The notes beneath the pieces are model-generated. The model was not told the origin of the DNA. It ran no database searches and saw only the letters and a list, made by a program, of their open reading frames with translations. A DNA stretch of 64,000 nt from contig CAJNOJ010000023.1 in assembly GCA_905250025.1 (NCBI GenBank), positions 434,001 through 498,000 of the forward strand, read 5' to 3'. Position numbers and translations under genes: made by a program. Within the stretch, counting starts at the first letter, position 1. The number at the start of each line of letters is the position of its first letter. Positions 47,401-58,444 of the stretch are shown in pieces. This DNA is from Adineta ricciae (taxonomy: Eukaryota > Rotifera > Eurotatoria > Adinetida > Adinetidae).

Positions 47401-49148
47401 CAATGATTGTCCATCATGTGAAATCGCCGTTCGTTGTCGAGCCAGCTCTTCTCGAAGATACTAGAACGATATTTGACATAGACTTACATTAACAATTTCA
47501 ATGAAGAGAAATAATTTACAGTTATTTCACTTTGCATTTCGATAAAACGTTGGGCATTGGGATCGACATTTTTAATAGGTTTATTACGAATTTGACTAGC
47601 CTAGAATGAGTTCTCAATGTTGACAGGTTTTGTTCAAGGAACGGATGGAACACATACCCTGTGAGCATATTTAAGGGCATTGAGAGATTCATCAAGATCA
47701 GCAGTACACGGACTAACACCTAATGAAACAAAAAAGGCAAAGCATGAGATTGATAGAGGAAAGAAGAAATATTACATGTGATCATCAATGTTTTCGCATT
47801 ACCACCGAGTGAATCTTTGAGTAAACGTGTTATTTTAGCATCACGATAAGGTATGTGACCACCGGTTCGTTTCTTCGGATCAGATAGTGCACTGACGACA
47901 TTTCCAAGTGCCAATAGACCAGAATTAATACGTATGGATTCTTGAAAACGTTCGCCCGTGTTTTGTGTGCGTGCAACACGCTCTGAACCAGCCAAATCAA
48001 CAAAATGAAGTTTGGCAGAGAGATAACTTTCTGCGAAAGCAAAGAAATCATTCTGTCAATCTGAAATCTATACCATTCATGATCGTTTACCATTAAATGT
48101 TGATTGCAATGGTTTGAGAAGGCCGTCAAACGAAGCTTGAACAGCATTGGAATTCGAATTCTTATCATGATGGCGTTGTTCTAAAAGTCATTCATTTTTA
48201 TTTATTTCTCACGCTAGCTTTCATACCGATATAGAGAGTGAAAATCGCATGTGATCGCGATGATTCATCGTTCATTTGCGTTGCACCTGTGTGTCTAACA
48301 TTAGAACCTTTTTTCAACAAACTGACAACATCATCCACCGATTGACATCGATGTTCACTTGCACCAATCACAACTGAAATTAGATTTTCCTACAGATGAA
48401 AAGCAATGTACGAACTGGATGTTATTACCTGTGTTACCAGCTGCATCATCTCGAACATCAAGGTCTTTATCATTAACATCGAGCAGATCAATAATATCAT
48501 CTTTATACAGTTCTAAATATGATGCAGATATTGTGATCTGACGATCTTTGTGATTCTAGAACAAGAAACGTTTCATATCGTGTGTTTCTCTTCAAATAAT
48601 CTACCCACTTGGATAGTATCGAATATAGTTTTAACTGCTCGTGGGACAATACCGTAGTCTTTTTCACCGATCGACAAGATATTTCCACCTGTCATTGTAT
48701 ACGTCTTTCCTGAACCCTAGTTGATATTCAAATCGTCGGCCAGATCGTCGAACAATTCGTGTCTTACCGTTTGTCCATAAGCGAATATTGTTACATTGTA
48801 TCCGTCGAAAACATTCTGCAGCATAGGTTCCACACTTGATCGATACAATTCTTCCTAGAAATGAAAGACTTGAAAAGAACAATCATAATTTTCGAATTAT
48901 ACTTGTAGTGTTTTTGGTCCAAAGACGAAGTCATATTTAAATGTTCTTCGTTCACCAAGGATAATCTGATTGGTTTGTGGATGAATGGTCACACAACTCT
49001 TCTGGTCATGATTTTTTTCTCGTTGTAGAAATGGTCGAACCTAAATGAATAGTTGAGTGTTTTTTTTTGTTGAAATACACAATCAACTCTAAACAGAACT
49101 TACACGAACAGCTACTTTAACACGAAATTCCGATTCGTTAGCGAGCAT
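44461..49148 (-). CDS. KIF27: Kinesin-4 family motor, KIF27/KIF7 (Costal-2) type
   Basis: More than 15 exons with very short introns. The N-terminal motor starts [14 protein letters not shown] and contains the P-loop [14 protein letters not shown], switch I NDESSRSH and switch [22 protein letters not shown]. These are followed by [37 protein letters not shown] and the neck [19 protein letters not shown] long coiled coil follows, including [20 protein letters not shown], characteristic of KIF7/KIF27. All nucleotide-binding residues are present, so unlike fly Costal-2 this is probably an active motor. KIF27/KIF7 proteins act in cilia and Hedgehog signalling. The ATG lies 10 nt after a TTGTAG acceptor, and 123 bp separate it from the stop of MYCBP upstream on the same strand. 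Confidence 0.93.
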
Positions 49149-49271
49149 TTTCGTTCATCTACAAGTTTATTGGAAAAAATTAAAGAAAAGAAAAATACGT
49201 TGAAGCAGTTCTTGTTCTTTCTTTATATATGTTTTGAGAGTAAAAAAACGAAATCAATAGAATTTCTAGTT

Positions 49272-49625
49272 TTATTGTCCGCCTTCATATTTTTGCAACT
49301 TTTCTTTTAACGTTTCATTTTCACGTAGCAATTCCTCGTATTTCTCACGTGTAACCATTAATTCGTTCTTGATTGTTTCCATTTCGGCTGTATCAGGTCC
49401 AGTAGCACCCATATAACGACGGACGAATTCAGACGCATTGTGCGGTTTTTCCGCTTCCTCATACAATGCAACCAATGCTCCTAAATGTGTCGAAAGATAA
49501 ATTATTCAAAGCAGTTTCCTCGAACAGAAAAACAAACGTGTGATCGAATCGACAACGCCTCCCTTTTCGAGATAACGACGAAACTCTTCTCGTTTCGATT
49601 CATTCGGACGGTACGTCGATGTCAT
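49272..49625 (-). CDS. MYCBP: MYCBP/AMY-1 (c-Myc-binding protein homologue)
   Basis: Two exons with a roughly 57-bp intron (about 49482-49538) give about 98 residues, close to the usual 103. The core SKREEFRRYLEKGGVVDSIT then RALVALYEEAEKPHNASEF aligns well with human MYCBP, and YMGATGP followed by a C-terminal coiled coil (REKYEELLRENETLKEKLQK) is also conserved. MYCBP binds Myc and AKAPs and occurs with the PKA regulatory subunit in flagella. A CTTTTTCATTCGCCTAG acceptor lies about 32 nt before the start. It is the first gene of the closely spaced MYCBP-KIF27 pair. Confidence 0.93.
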
Positions 49626-50025
49626 CGTTCACTTGTAACTTCGTTAGAATAAACACCTAGGCGAATGAAAAAGAAAAGCTCCATCCGATTGACAAGTATA
49701 GCGTTGCTAAGTTGCTTAGCAACTACATCTATATGACTCATTTGGTCAAATTATCACACTAATGCACTTGGCATATGTGAGACACTTCGCACTGAAAATT
49801 GTTCGATATCGAATTCAAATTGATTATTAAATCAAATCATAAGATCAAATTTTGGTTTTAAGAAAAGGTTTACAAAAATTTCATCCATAGTTTACCAGTA
49901 CTAACCAATCATGAACTGCATTTTGAATATTACGAGAGAAACGGCATCCATGTGTGATTTTGAATTGAATTCTAATATATTTTCCTCTAGATCGATATTT
50001 ATTTCCATCTCGATACTATTCGATC
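49626..50025. other. Divergent promoter region between MYCBP (-) and RPL9 (+)
   Basis: About 400 bp between divergent starts. It contains the X-box at 49711-49723, inside a 21-bp inverted repeat (49703-49723), and a TTTTCCTCTAG acceptor at 49980-49990 before RPL9. No TATA box is evident. Confidence 0.6.
49711..49723 (-). promoter_or_regulatory. X-box (RFX-binding) motif upstream of MYCBP-KIF27
   Basis: GTTGCT-T-AGCAAC fits the RFX consensus RYYRYY-N(1-3)-RRYRRY at every position. It lies 86 bp before the MYCBP start, the usual distance in ciliary genes. An extra GTTGCTAAG half-site sits immediately beside it, making a 9-bp-arm inverted repeat (49703-49723). Confidence 0.6.
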
Positions 50026-50768
50026 ATGCGTCCCATCAAAGCTCGTGAACAACTCGCTATTCCAGACGATGGTAATGAGTAATTTTCGCTACGGTCGAGC
50101 CTAATTTTTATGCTCTTTTTTTTTCATTCTCGAATTTCAGTTAAAGTGTCTGTAAAAAGCCGTGTTGTTCAAGTCAGCGGCAAACGTGGTAAACTCGTCC
50201 GAAGTTTTCGTCATGCTCGTGTTGATATCTCTATGCCAAAAAAGAATTTGATCGTTGTCGAAAAATGGTTCGGTACCAACAAGGAAAATGCTGTTGTCCG
50301 TACCATTTGTTCGCATATTAACAATATGATTAAAGGTGTTACCAAGGTGAGTAGTTTCAGGTGAAACCATCGAACGTGCCGCTGAACCATCTACTTTTAG
50401 GGATATTGTTATAAAATGCGTTCAGTATATGCTCACTTTCCCATCAACACTGTCGTTACAGAAAACGGTCAAGCAGTTGAAATTCGTAACTTTTTAGGTG
50501 AAAAGTTCGTTCGTCGTGTTAAAATGCAACCTGGTGTTAAAATCACAGCCAGTACTAAACAAAAAGATGAACTTATCTTAGAAGGCAACGACATTGAACT
50601 CGTTTCCCGATCAGGTAAGAGTCGCACGTCGTGTTCGCTCGGTAGTAAACATCTCGAATTCTTCTAGCTGCACTTATTCAAATGTCGACAGCTGTTAAAA
50701 ACAAAGATATCCGTAAATTTCTTGACGGTATTTACGTCAGCGAGAAAGTGAGCGCCGATGAAGCTTAA
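50026..50768 (+). CDS. RPL9: Large-subunit ribosomal protein L9 (uL6)
   Basis: Four exons encode about 190 residues. Conserved blocks are [14 protein letters not shown], the near-invariant [51 protein letters not shown] and the C-terminal [18 protein letters not shown]. The protein sits on the 60S subunit near the GTPase-associated centre. Introns are about 45-65 bp. The start follows a CTCTAG acceptor by 35 nt. A housekeeping gene at the head of a tightly spaced three-gene run on the + strand. Confidence 0.97.
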
Positions 50769-50970
50769 ACAAAACGAAAATTCAAATCGTGCGTTTGTTT
50801 TTACTATCATTGTTTTTCTGTGTGTGTTTTGATACGCGCGTTAAACAATAAAAACCATCAAAAGAAATAAACAACTGAAAAACCACAAAAAGAATGACCT
50901 TTTTTTCTATTTTTCTTTTCACTTCAGACAATATACATCATGTCCATAGTCTAAGAAAGAAATTTATGTA

Positions 50971-52988
50971 ATGAATGGTACTTCACCTGATCTGATAAAA
51001 GATGCAATTGCTCATCAGCAATTAAACGAAAGACATCTTTCTTATAGAGAACTTTTCCACCAACTTGACAAAGATCATGATGGTCGAATCGATGTGGATC
51101 AATTGATAAAACTATTAGAAAAAGGTGGCATTGAAACATCAGCGAAGAAACGATGGGACATTGTTCGCGTAAGTCGGTGTTTGATAAGAATGAAGAAGAT
51201 TTATTTCGATACTTTTACAGCGTATTATTGCTCAAGCTGGTGGATCTCCTGATGCTTCATTTTTATCCTTTACAGAATTCGCTAAATATATACTACAGCA
51301 AGAAAACAAGCTTAGTCTAGCTTTTAGAAAATTAGATGCAAATAGTCACGGTAACGGTTCAAGCGAATGTTGATCGTATTTGTATGAAATGATATTTTTA
51401 TTTTTTAGGAAAATTCGATGCAAAAGATTTAGTTTATTATTTTCGCAAGTTTCGTATTAAACTCGATTTGGAAGAAGCAGAGAAATTAGTAGAGAAGTAA
51501 AACGATTTTTTCACTGAGGAGTACTTGGAAAATAAGAGGCTATTTTTTCAGAATGAAACAAGACAATTCTCTAGAAATCACCTATGATGAATGGCGTTCT
51601 TTCTTCATGGTAAATCCAGCAATTCTTGAAAGCGTCACTGGTGATCCCAACGAAATGCTTCGATATTGGCGTCGAGCAACAGTAAGCAAGACATTCTATT
51701 GATAAAATATATCACCGATAGATTTCATTTGATACTTCAGCATCTAAAACTAGGTGAAACATCCTATGTCTTATCGGAGGATGACGGTATTCATACTAAA
51801 CAATGGTGGGAGAATCTTGTCGCTGGTGGTTGTGCTGGTGCCGTATCTCGAACAGCAACTGCTCCTTTTGATCGATTGAAAATAATTATGCAGGTATATA
51901 AAGATGCCTTGATATGCACACATGCTTCCAGCAGATCTTTCCTGAACCTTTTCTTTCCTCACCTGCTAATATTCTAAAGAATCGATGAATATCATTAGGT
52001 TTCTTAGTATTTGGGTTCGAGACAACGGATGTCTATCATCAATGGTTATCGATACTTGATTAGAGAAGGTGGTGTGAAAAGTTTATGGCATGGAAATGGT
52101 ATGAATGTGGCGAAAATCATACCTGAGACAGCGCTTCGATTCGCATTTTTCGACGAAGTAAGAACCTTTCATGGATATCCGTGTTGTTTTTATGACAATC
52201 TGTTGATCTATTCAGACTAAAAAATTGGTGAAAGTCATTCAAGGTAAAGATCTAAATACCGAAGCAACCGTGCTCGAACGATTCGTATCCGGCGCGATCG
52301 CGGGTTTCCTATCTCAAACTGTTGTGTATCCTCTAGACGTAAATACGATCTGTTTGCCTCTATAAAACTGAATATATGTCTTTTTTTCATTGTTTCTGGG
52401 AAATTTAGGTATTAAAAGTACGATTAGTGCTGAGAAGAAAAGGTGAAGTTTCCACATGGGCGGATGTTATTAGACAAATATACAGATGCGAAGGTTCTAA
52501 AGCTTTTTGGCGTGGCTACACACTTAATCAAATTGGTATAGTTCCATACGCAGGCTTTGATCTGGCATGTTACGAAGTAAGACTTTGAAAATACTATGAA
52601 AATAATCGATCATGTTACGTCGTTTATGTTTCAACAGAGTTTAAAGCGTCTTTACATAAAGTCCCATGGAAATCGCGAACCTCCTGTGTATATCTATCTT
52701 ACTTGTGGTGCTATCTCATCATTTGCCGGTCAAATACTCACCTATCCTGTCACATTACTACGCATACGTCGACAAGGACAAATCGTTCCATTGCCGCATA
52801 TGGATCAAAGTAAAGCGCATCCAGTTCTACCTATTCATGTGATGGTAAAAGAAATCTGGCACAAGGAAGGTTTAGTTGGCTTCTATCGTGGTCTTGTTCC
52901 GAACATGTTAAAAGTTGTTCCTGCTGTTTCGATTTCATATCTTGTTTATGAAACAATCATCAAAGCTCTTTCAACTGAAAAACAGTAA
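50971..52988 (+). CDS. SLC25A24: Calcium-dependent mitochondrial ATP-Mg/phosphate carrier (SCaMC, SLC25A23/24/25 type)
   Basis: Eight or so exons. The N-terminal regulatory half has EF-hands, the first canonical (LDKDHDGRIDVDQL), the others more degenerate (DANSHGKFDAKDL, MKQDNSLEITYDE). A linker (GETSYVLSEDDGIHTKQWW) leads to three mitochondrial-carrier repeats: AGGCAGAVSRTATAPFDRLK, SGAIAGFLSQTVVYPLDVLK and CGAISSFAGQILTYPVTLLR. Supporting motifs include WHGNGMNVAKIIPETALRF and FYRGLVPNMLKVVPAVSISY. These carriers exchange ATP-Mg for phosphate across the inner membrane when calcium rises. The start lies 43 nt after a CACTTCAG acceptor and 202 nt after the RPL9 stop. Which of the vertebrate paralogues it matches best is not decidable here. 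Confidence 0.95.
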
Positions 52989-53140
52989 TTCTTCGTTCCC
53001 GTTACGCTAGAGGTTAATTTGTTTGTAAACCAAATAGTGCTCTCTTTGTTTGTTTGTTTCTTTTTTTTGTGAAAAACATTTATTTATTTTTATAATAAGC
53101 TCACAAAGAAAACAAAATCATCCCGGATAAAACTAGTAAT

Positions 53141-53155
53141 ACACATTCTTTGCAG
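53141..53155 (+). promoter_or_regulatory. Splice acceptor abutting the NSUN4 start codon
   Basis: ACACATTCTTTGCAG ends directly at the ATG (53156), so any mature 5' leader must come from another exon or a trans-spliced leader. Confidence 0.55.
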
Positions 53156-55056
53156 ATGATCTACCGAACGAGTTTCTTTCATATACTCAAAAATCGCTAC
53201 AATCAAATAAATCTATCTTTCGTACGTTATAGTAAACCGTTTAAAAAGAAATGGGTAGGTCGAATAAAGATCATCGTCGAGTATGTTCAACAAGATTTTA
53301 TTTACTTAGATGTTTTCGTCACGTCATGGTTCGCATTCCAATGAACTTGCTTTGGAATATTTCGATTTCGCATATCCACTTATATTTCATCGGCATTGGC
53401 CATCGATACGACTTGCTCTACTTAGTTTACCGAAACCTGTCGCATTGATTAATCCGTATTCGTTATCAAAGAAAGCTGTTCAGGAAAAACTAATTCAAGA
53501 GGGCGCGGTTGATCTTTTGCGATTTGATAATGAACAAGTGCGTGAAGATTTCTCGCTCATTCAAGAACGGATTGCGAAGAGCGATGAAGAATATGGAATC
53601 AAAAAGTTATTAGAACAAAAAGAGAACCGAAGATTGCTTGGTACAAGTGATCTAACAAATGAACAAGAAGAAATCGACGATGGCGACGACGATGATGATG
53701 ACGATGACGATGAAGATATTGAAAACAACAATGATATCAATTCTTTCAATCAACCACAACCCGTGAAAAGCCTTGATGATATTTATAAACAGGCGCTTGA
53801 ACAGCAGGTACACTTCAGAGTAATCACGAAACTGGATTAAAAACAGATATAAGAGGATTGGATTCTCCAGGGAAATCTAGCTTATTAACTTCATCTTGTA
53901 CGAGATAACCATTTGGTTTCTTTTGGTTAGGTACATTCAGTAGTTAAAGGCAATGCTGTACCTGTTGTCGACGATGATAAAGATCGAGATTACAAAAAAG
54001 TTCCTCCATCATGGCATGTGTATACATTTCCGCGTAGTAATATGTCAAGATTTGAACCAGCCAAAACAGATGATCTTAACCTATTGGGTAAACTTTGCTT
54101 TTCACAAAGAAAGATCTTCTTCTTATTCTATTTATTATAATAGAGTCTGTTTAGTTTAGATTATTATTGTATGGATGGAGCTTGTGTGCTTCCAATACTT
54201 GCGCTTGATGTTCAGCCATTTCAGTCAGTGTTAGATATGTGCTCAGCGCCTGGTGGTAAAGCATTGAATATATTTCATTCTTGTCCTTACAGTAAAGAGG
54301 CTCCTATATTTGCTTTCTATCATTATGTGTATTTTGCTTTACTTCATCTAGTACAATTGACGTGCAATGATACTGATAATCTACGATGGAAACGTTTAGT
54401 TGAAGTATTCACTCAAACAGTTCCAAAAGATACATTGGCCAAGTATGTGAGACTTGTTAAAGGTGATGGTTGCCTGTTTGGACAACAACAACCGGCTAGT
54501 TTTGATCGGGTAATTTGTCAATTTCTCTTTGAGGTTTAATATAAATGATTTTGCTGAATCGTAGGTGCTTGTTGATGTTCCTTGCACAAGTGATCGTCAT
54601 GCCCTAAGCACTGCTTTTAATATATTTTCGAAAAAACGTGTTCAAGAGCGAGTAGATCTACCAGATTATCAACGCAAACTACTCGAGTAAGTTTCGATAC
54701 GAGGAGATGAAGACGGAAGTTTATCTAATCGCCATTATAGATCAGCGATTCGGGCATGTAAACCAGGTGGCATCGTTGTTTATTCTACATGTACATTAGC
54801 TCCTGCTCAAAATGAAGGTGTTGTCGAACGAGCTATTGAAAATTTGGCATCTTCTTCTTCATCGAATCGAAAGCATCATGGACAAAAGAATGACAATGCG
54901 ATCAAGTGCGAGATTGTTTCAACGCAACCGTTAGAGAAACACTATGCATATTTCTTTCAATTTCATACGAAAACACGTTATGGTAGTCTTGTTTTGCCGC
55001 ATATTTCCAACAACTTCGGTCCATTATATTTTTGTAAAATTCGAAGAATTAGCTGA
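53156..55056 (+). CDS. NSUN4: Mitochondrial rRNA m5C methyltransferase NSUN4
   Basis: Seven exons or so. The N-terminus ([20 protein letters not shown]) is basic and hydroxylated, fitting a mitochondrial presequence. The catalytic core has the SAM motif [10 protein letters not shown], the motif IV Cys in [13 protein letters not shown], and the motif VI Cys in [17 protein letters not shown], followed by [16 protein letters not shown], typical of the NSUN4 C-terminus. NSUN4 methylates mitochondrial 12S rRNA and, with MTERF4, guides ribosome assembly. Unusual is an acidic insertion at about 53670-53720 (long Asp run) before the core. It starts 167 nt after the SCaMC stop, in the same orientation. 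Confidence 0.93.
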
Positions 55057-57265
55057 AATAAACAAGAGGTCCTTGACAAAATCTCATATCAATTCAACAA
55101 AAAAGATTGATCGACGAATCTTGAATAGTGTGAAATCCTCAGTACACTCAATAGAGATACATTGCTGAAGATAGAAGTCTTTTCTCTGTTCCTCTAGAGA
55201 GATTCAATCAATTGCCATCGCTTCAATTACTCACTTCCTCCCATACGAAAGCACTCGTTTCTTTTCTGATCAAGATAACAAAATGTCATTATCCGCTCAT
55301 TAAGAGGCCTCATCTGAGCCACACGAAAGATACCCATCATAATTCTCAGTTGAAATGAGTCAGTGGAAACCTCTTGCAAGCGATTGTACACTGAGAAACG
55401 AGACCTGGATAGAACACATATATCAAAATGCAAGATTATTTCAAGATGTTTTGATAGTTATGTTGATCTTCGCCTCTACGTATAAAAAAAGCGCATTGCG
55501 CTGATAATATGATCGGAGAAATACTTAGTAAGCAATCGGATATATAGATTCATTCTTAATGGCATCAGAATAGTATTTGTTTGTATAGGATCGTAATCAT
55601 ACAATGTCTACATGGTCGTTCTCAATCACATATCTATATACAATCGAATATTAACCTTCTGTTCAATATGATTTATGTTAACACAAAGGCAATGGGAACG
55701 AGATGAAGTGATGCAAAAAAACAACGTTAACACTTGACTGTATAGATCAATGTCGAATGACTGATGACATTTTATGAGTTTTGAACTTCTCATTAACAGA
55801 CATCACCTGTCGTAACATTTGAACGTTGATAGACAGCGAATAATCAATAAAATCCTATCGTTGACTCACCTATCCAATCTTCACTATAATCTCTCGATTA
55901 CTATTCGGTTCTATGAATCTACTCTATAATTATACTTGTATGTATTCGATGATGTCTTGAAATAATTCACTTATCTTGATACTAATCCGTAGTCAACAAA
56001 AAGACGCAATCTTTCTTACTCTAAAATTGTATATCGCTTCTTTGCGTATAAAATCACATATTTAATCTTTGTAACATTTAACAGCGATGCTTAAGATCGA
56101 GAATGGCAAGGATTAAATCTTCCTAATATATGTAAATACTCGTTTGAGATAATCTGAAATGACTTTTCTATAGTAACGTAGAGTACATAAAAGGAGAAAA
56201 AAGGGAAATATGTTAATGATCTATTGATCTGATTATCTATTTAACATTTTTTCTTTTACATCTATTTATAACTATGCACTCTCGTCGTTTCTTTTTCAAA
56301 CATTTTGACAACAATGATGATTGATTGAAGGTCACATACTAGTCGGCACTTGACGCCAATTTTTTATGATTTTATATTATTCTGCACGATATCGGCCGAT
56401 AAGAAAACATCATGTTAGACATTCTTTATCTTGCTAGTTATTCAACTGATCAAATATCATCAAAAATGCGTCAGTGTCAATTGACCTTTAGGTATAAAAG
56501 CGACATGATGTAGTACAAAGAAATAAGAAACCGCGAATTTGCCAATTTCCTATATTAGTTGTTCTTATTGGGGATATTCACAGTATAATACATCTCAATA
56601 TCATTGTCAAGGATATATTTATGTAAGGAGAAGAAGCCAAGGATATATTCTTCTCACCAATGTCACGACATGTGATATTACATGAACGGTTAATGAACAC
56701 CGATTTGATACATATGAGATATTCCTTTCCTTTTTTTTTCTATCGGATTGTTTTTTTCAGTCGGTGTAAACTTTAGTCGAAATCTTTCGGATGTATCATT
56801 TTTCTTGTCATTGCAATGTGAGACAAGGTTATTGTATCAAAACGAAAATTAATTACTATTTGAATCGATGTCTATCAGAACTTTTCTCTTTGTTTTGTGT
56901 TTCGATGTTTTAAGTAGAAGATATTTGAGAACGTTTCAACGTGTGTGTGCGATGTTGACCTTCCTCGAAACAAAATGCGGCTTTTTTCCTGAAGTATGTT
57001 TTGTGTTTATGAAGTGTAGGAATAACAAAAAAAGAAAATTTTCTTTTCAAAGACTTTTTTTTCGTCAACATTCTCTTCTCCGTGAAACGATCGTATCGGA
57101 CGACTAGGCATAACGAGTATGATTTCATCGTCATCGTTGTCAGATTGATTTGTTTAGAAATAGATTATGATGGAACGCCTAAATCTTGTTTCTGTGTTTA
57201 TTTAACAAACTCTATTCTTCATCTTTCGTCGTCTTTGTATTGTGTTGATTGAATTGTTCGTTCGC

Positions 57266-57320
57266 CACATGTACACATACACACACATATGCGTGCATGC
57301 GCGCGTGCACACACACACAC
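57266..57320. repeat. 55-bp perfectly alternating pyrimidine-purine tract
   Basis: Every base alternates Y/R: CA/TG-rich at the ends and a GCGTGCATGCGCGCGTGC core. This is the classic sequence requirement for left-handed Z-DNA. It is followed directly by a CT-rich stretch. Confidence 0.95.
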
Positions 57321-58423
57321 TCTCTATCTCTCCCATTCCCCGAGAAACTAGATATTGCGTCATCTTCTATGAACGATATGAGATCAAGTGAAGGTCATTC
57401 TTATAAAACGAAACTTGGATTGTAATCAACGATTAACATAAACGTGTTCGAAGAACAACAAACTAGACGAACTCCTGTCATGTCTTCATGACAAACATCT
57501 AATCGATAACCTATTGTGATCCATCACTTTCTCATTATATTGTTCTGCCTTCTGTATGTGTATACTTGCTTTCTCTGTACAAAAGAACGAGAAAATGAAG
57601 AGAGTGATGGCAGAACAGAATAGATGGTGGCAACAGCGCTATGGGCTTTTTTCTTCTTCTTCTTCTCTTTCTCCTCTCCCTACAGTCGAGACACCGATTT
57701 CATCTTACATATATGTGTAGAGAAAGTAACTGTTCGAATACTTGATAAGACACTAACAATCGGTGAGTAAGTCTTTTTGTCGATCTTGACTCGTTCTTCT
57801 GTTTTTTCAAATTGAACAGAAGTGACAATGCTAATGAGAATTAGTGCGTCGGAGAGTAAGGAACAAGAGGAAATAGCCTTGTCGTTTTACACGTAATGAA
57901 ATTTACATAACCATCTTCATTTTCCATTCTGATCGGTACCGATCAAACACTACACTATGCTAAATATAGTTTCACTCTTTTTTTCTTTTTTCTCCCTTTC
58001 TTCTTGTGTATGTCATAAAATGAGCAAAGAACTAACTTGTCCGATCATTTATCATAATAAAATACCTTCGATCAAGTAAGACATTAAGTAAACATTTCGA
58101 CATATGTACATACAATAATATTTAAGAGAAAGACGATGTAAAACTCCTAATTTCATGTTTACATATTTAGCATCAATAATAATGATGATCTATTTCTAAA
58201 TCGACATACATCTGTATAGTCTAGCCGAGATGAATCGAAACATCGATAAGCATTATTACAGTTTTGTCACATCTAATTTGTTATAGGACATACGAAATAT
58301 TTATGACAACAGAAGGATACAATCAGAGGTATCATAATTGAATTGAATAGTCTCATTTTGAATATCTTATCATCGATACATCTGTTCTCACTAAAGACGT
58401 ATCGATCGAAGTAAATAACGATT

Positions 58424-58441
58424 TTTTCTCTCATGTTTTAG
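58424..58441 (+). promoter_or_regulatory. Splice acceptor just before the CAS-adaptor start
   Basis: A polypyrimidine run ends in TTTTAG at 58441; the ATG follows after 3 nt (58445). Confidence 0.5.
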
Positions 58442-58444
58442 AAA

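Larger units (their letters stand above)
55057..58444. other. Long gene-free interval
   Basis: 3.4 kb without a supported exon on either strand, the second longest such stretch here. The frames at 56868-57134 have no homology. It contains the alternating tract at 57266-57320, a CTT-rich run at about 57650-57670 and TA-rich sequence. It ends in a TTTTTTCTCTCATGTTTTAG acceptor 3 nt before the CAS start. It could hold promoter or enhancer elements, a leader intron of the CAS gene, or an unrecognised RNA gene. Confidence 0.5.

Noticed and set aside
56868..57134. Overlapping frames on both strands
   Set aside because: No homology and low coding character; lies in A/T-rich DNA with no splice chain.
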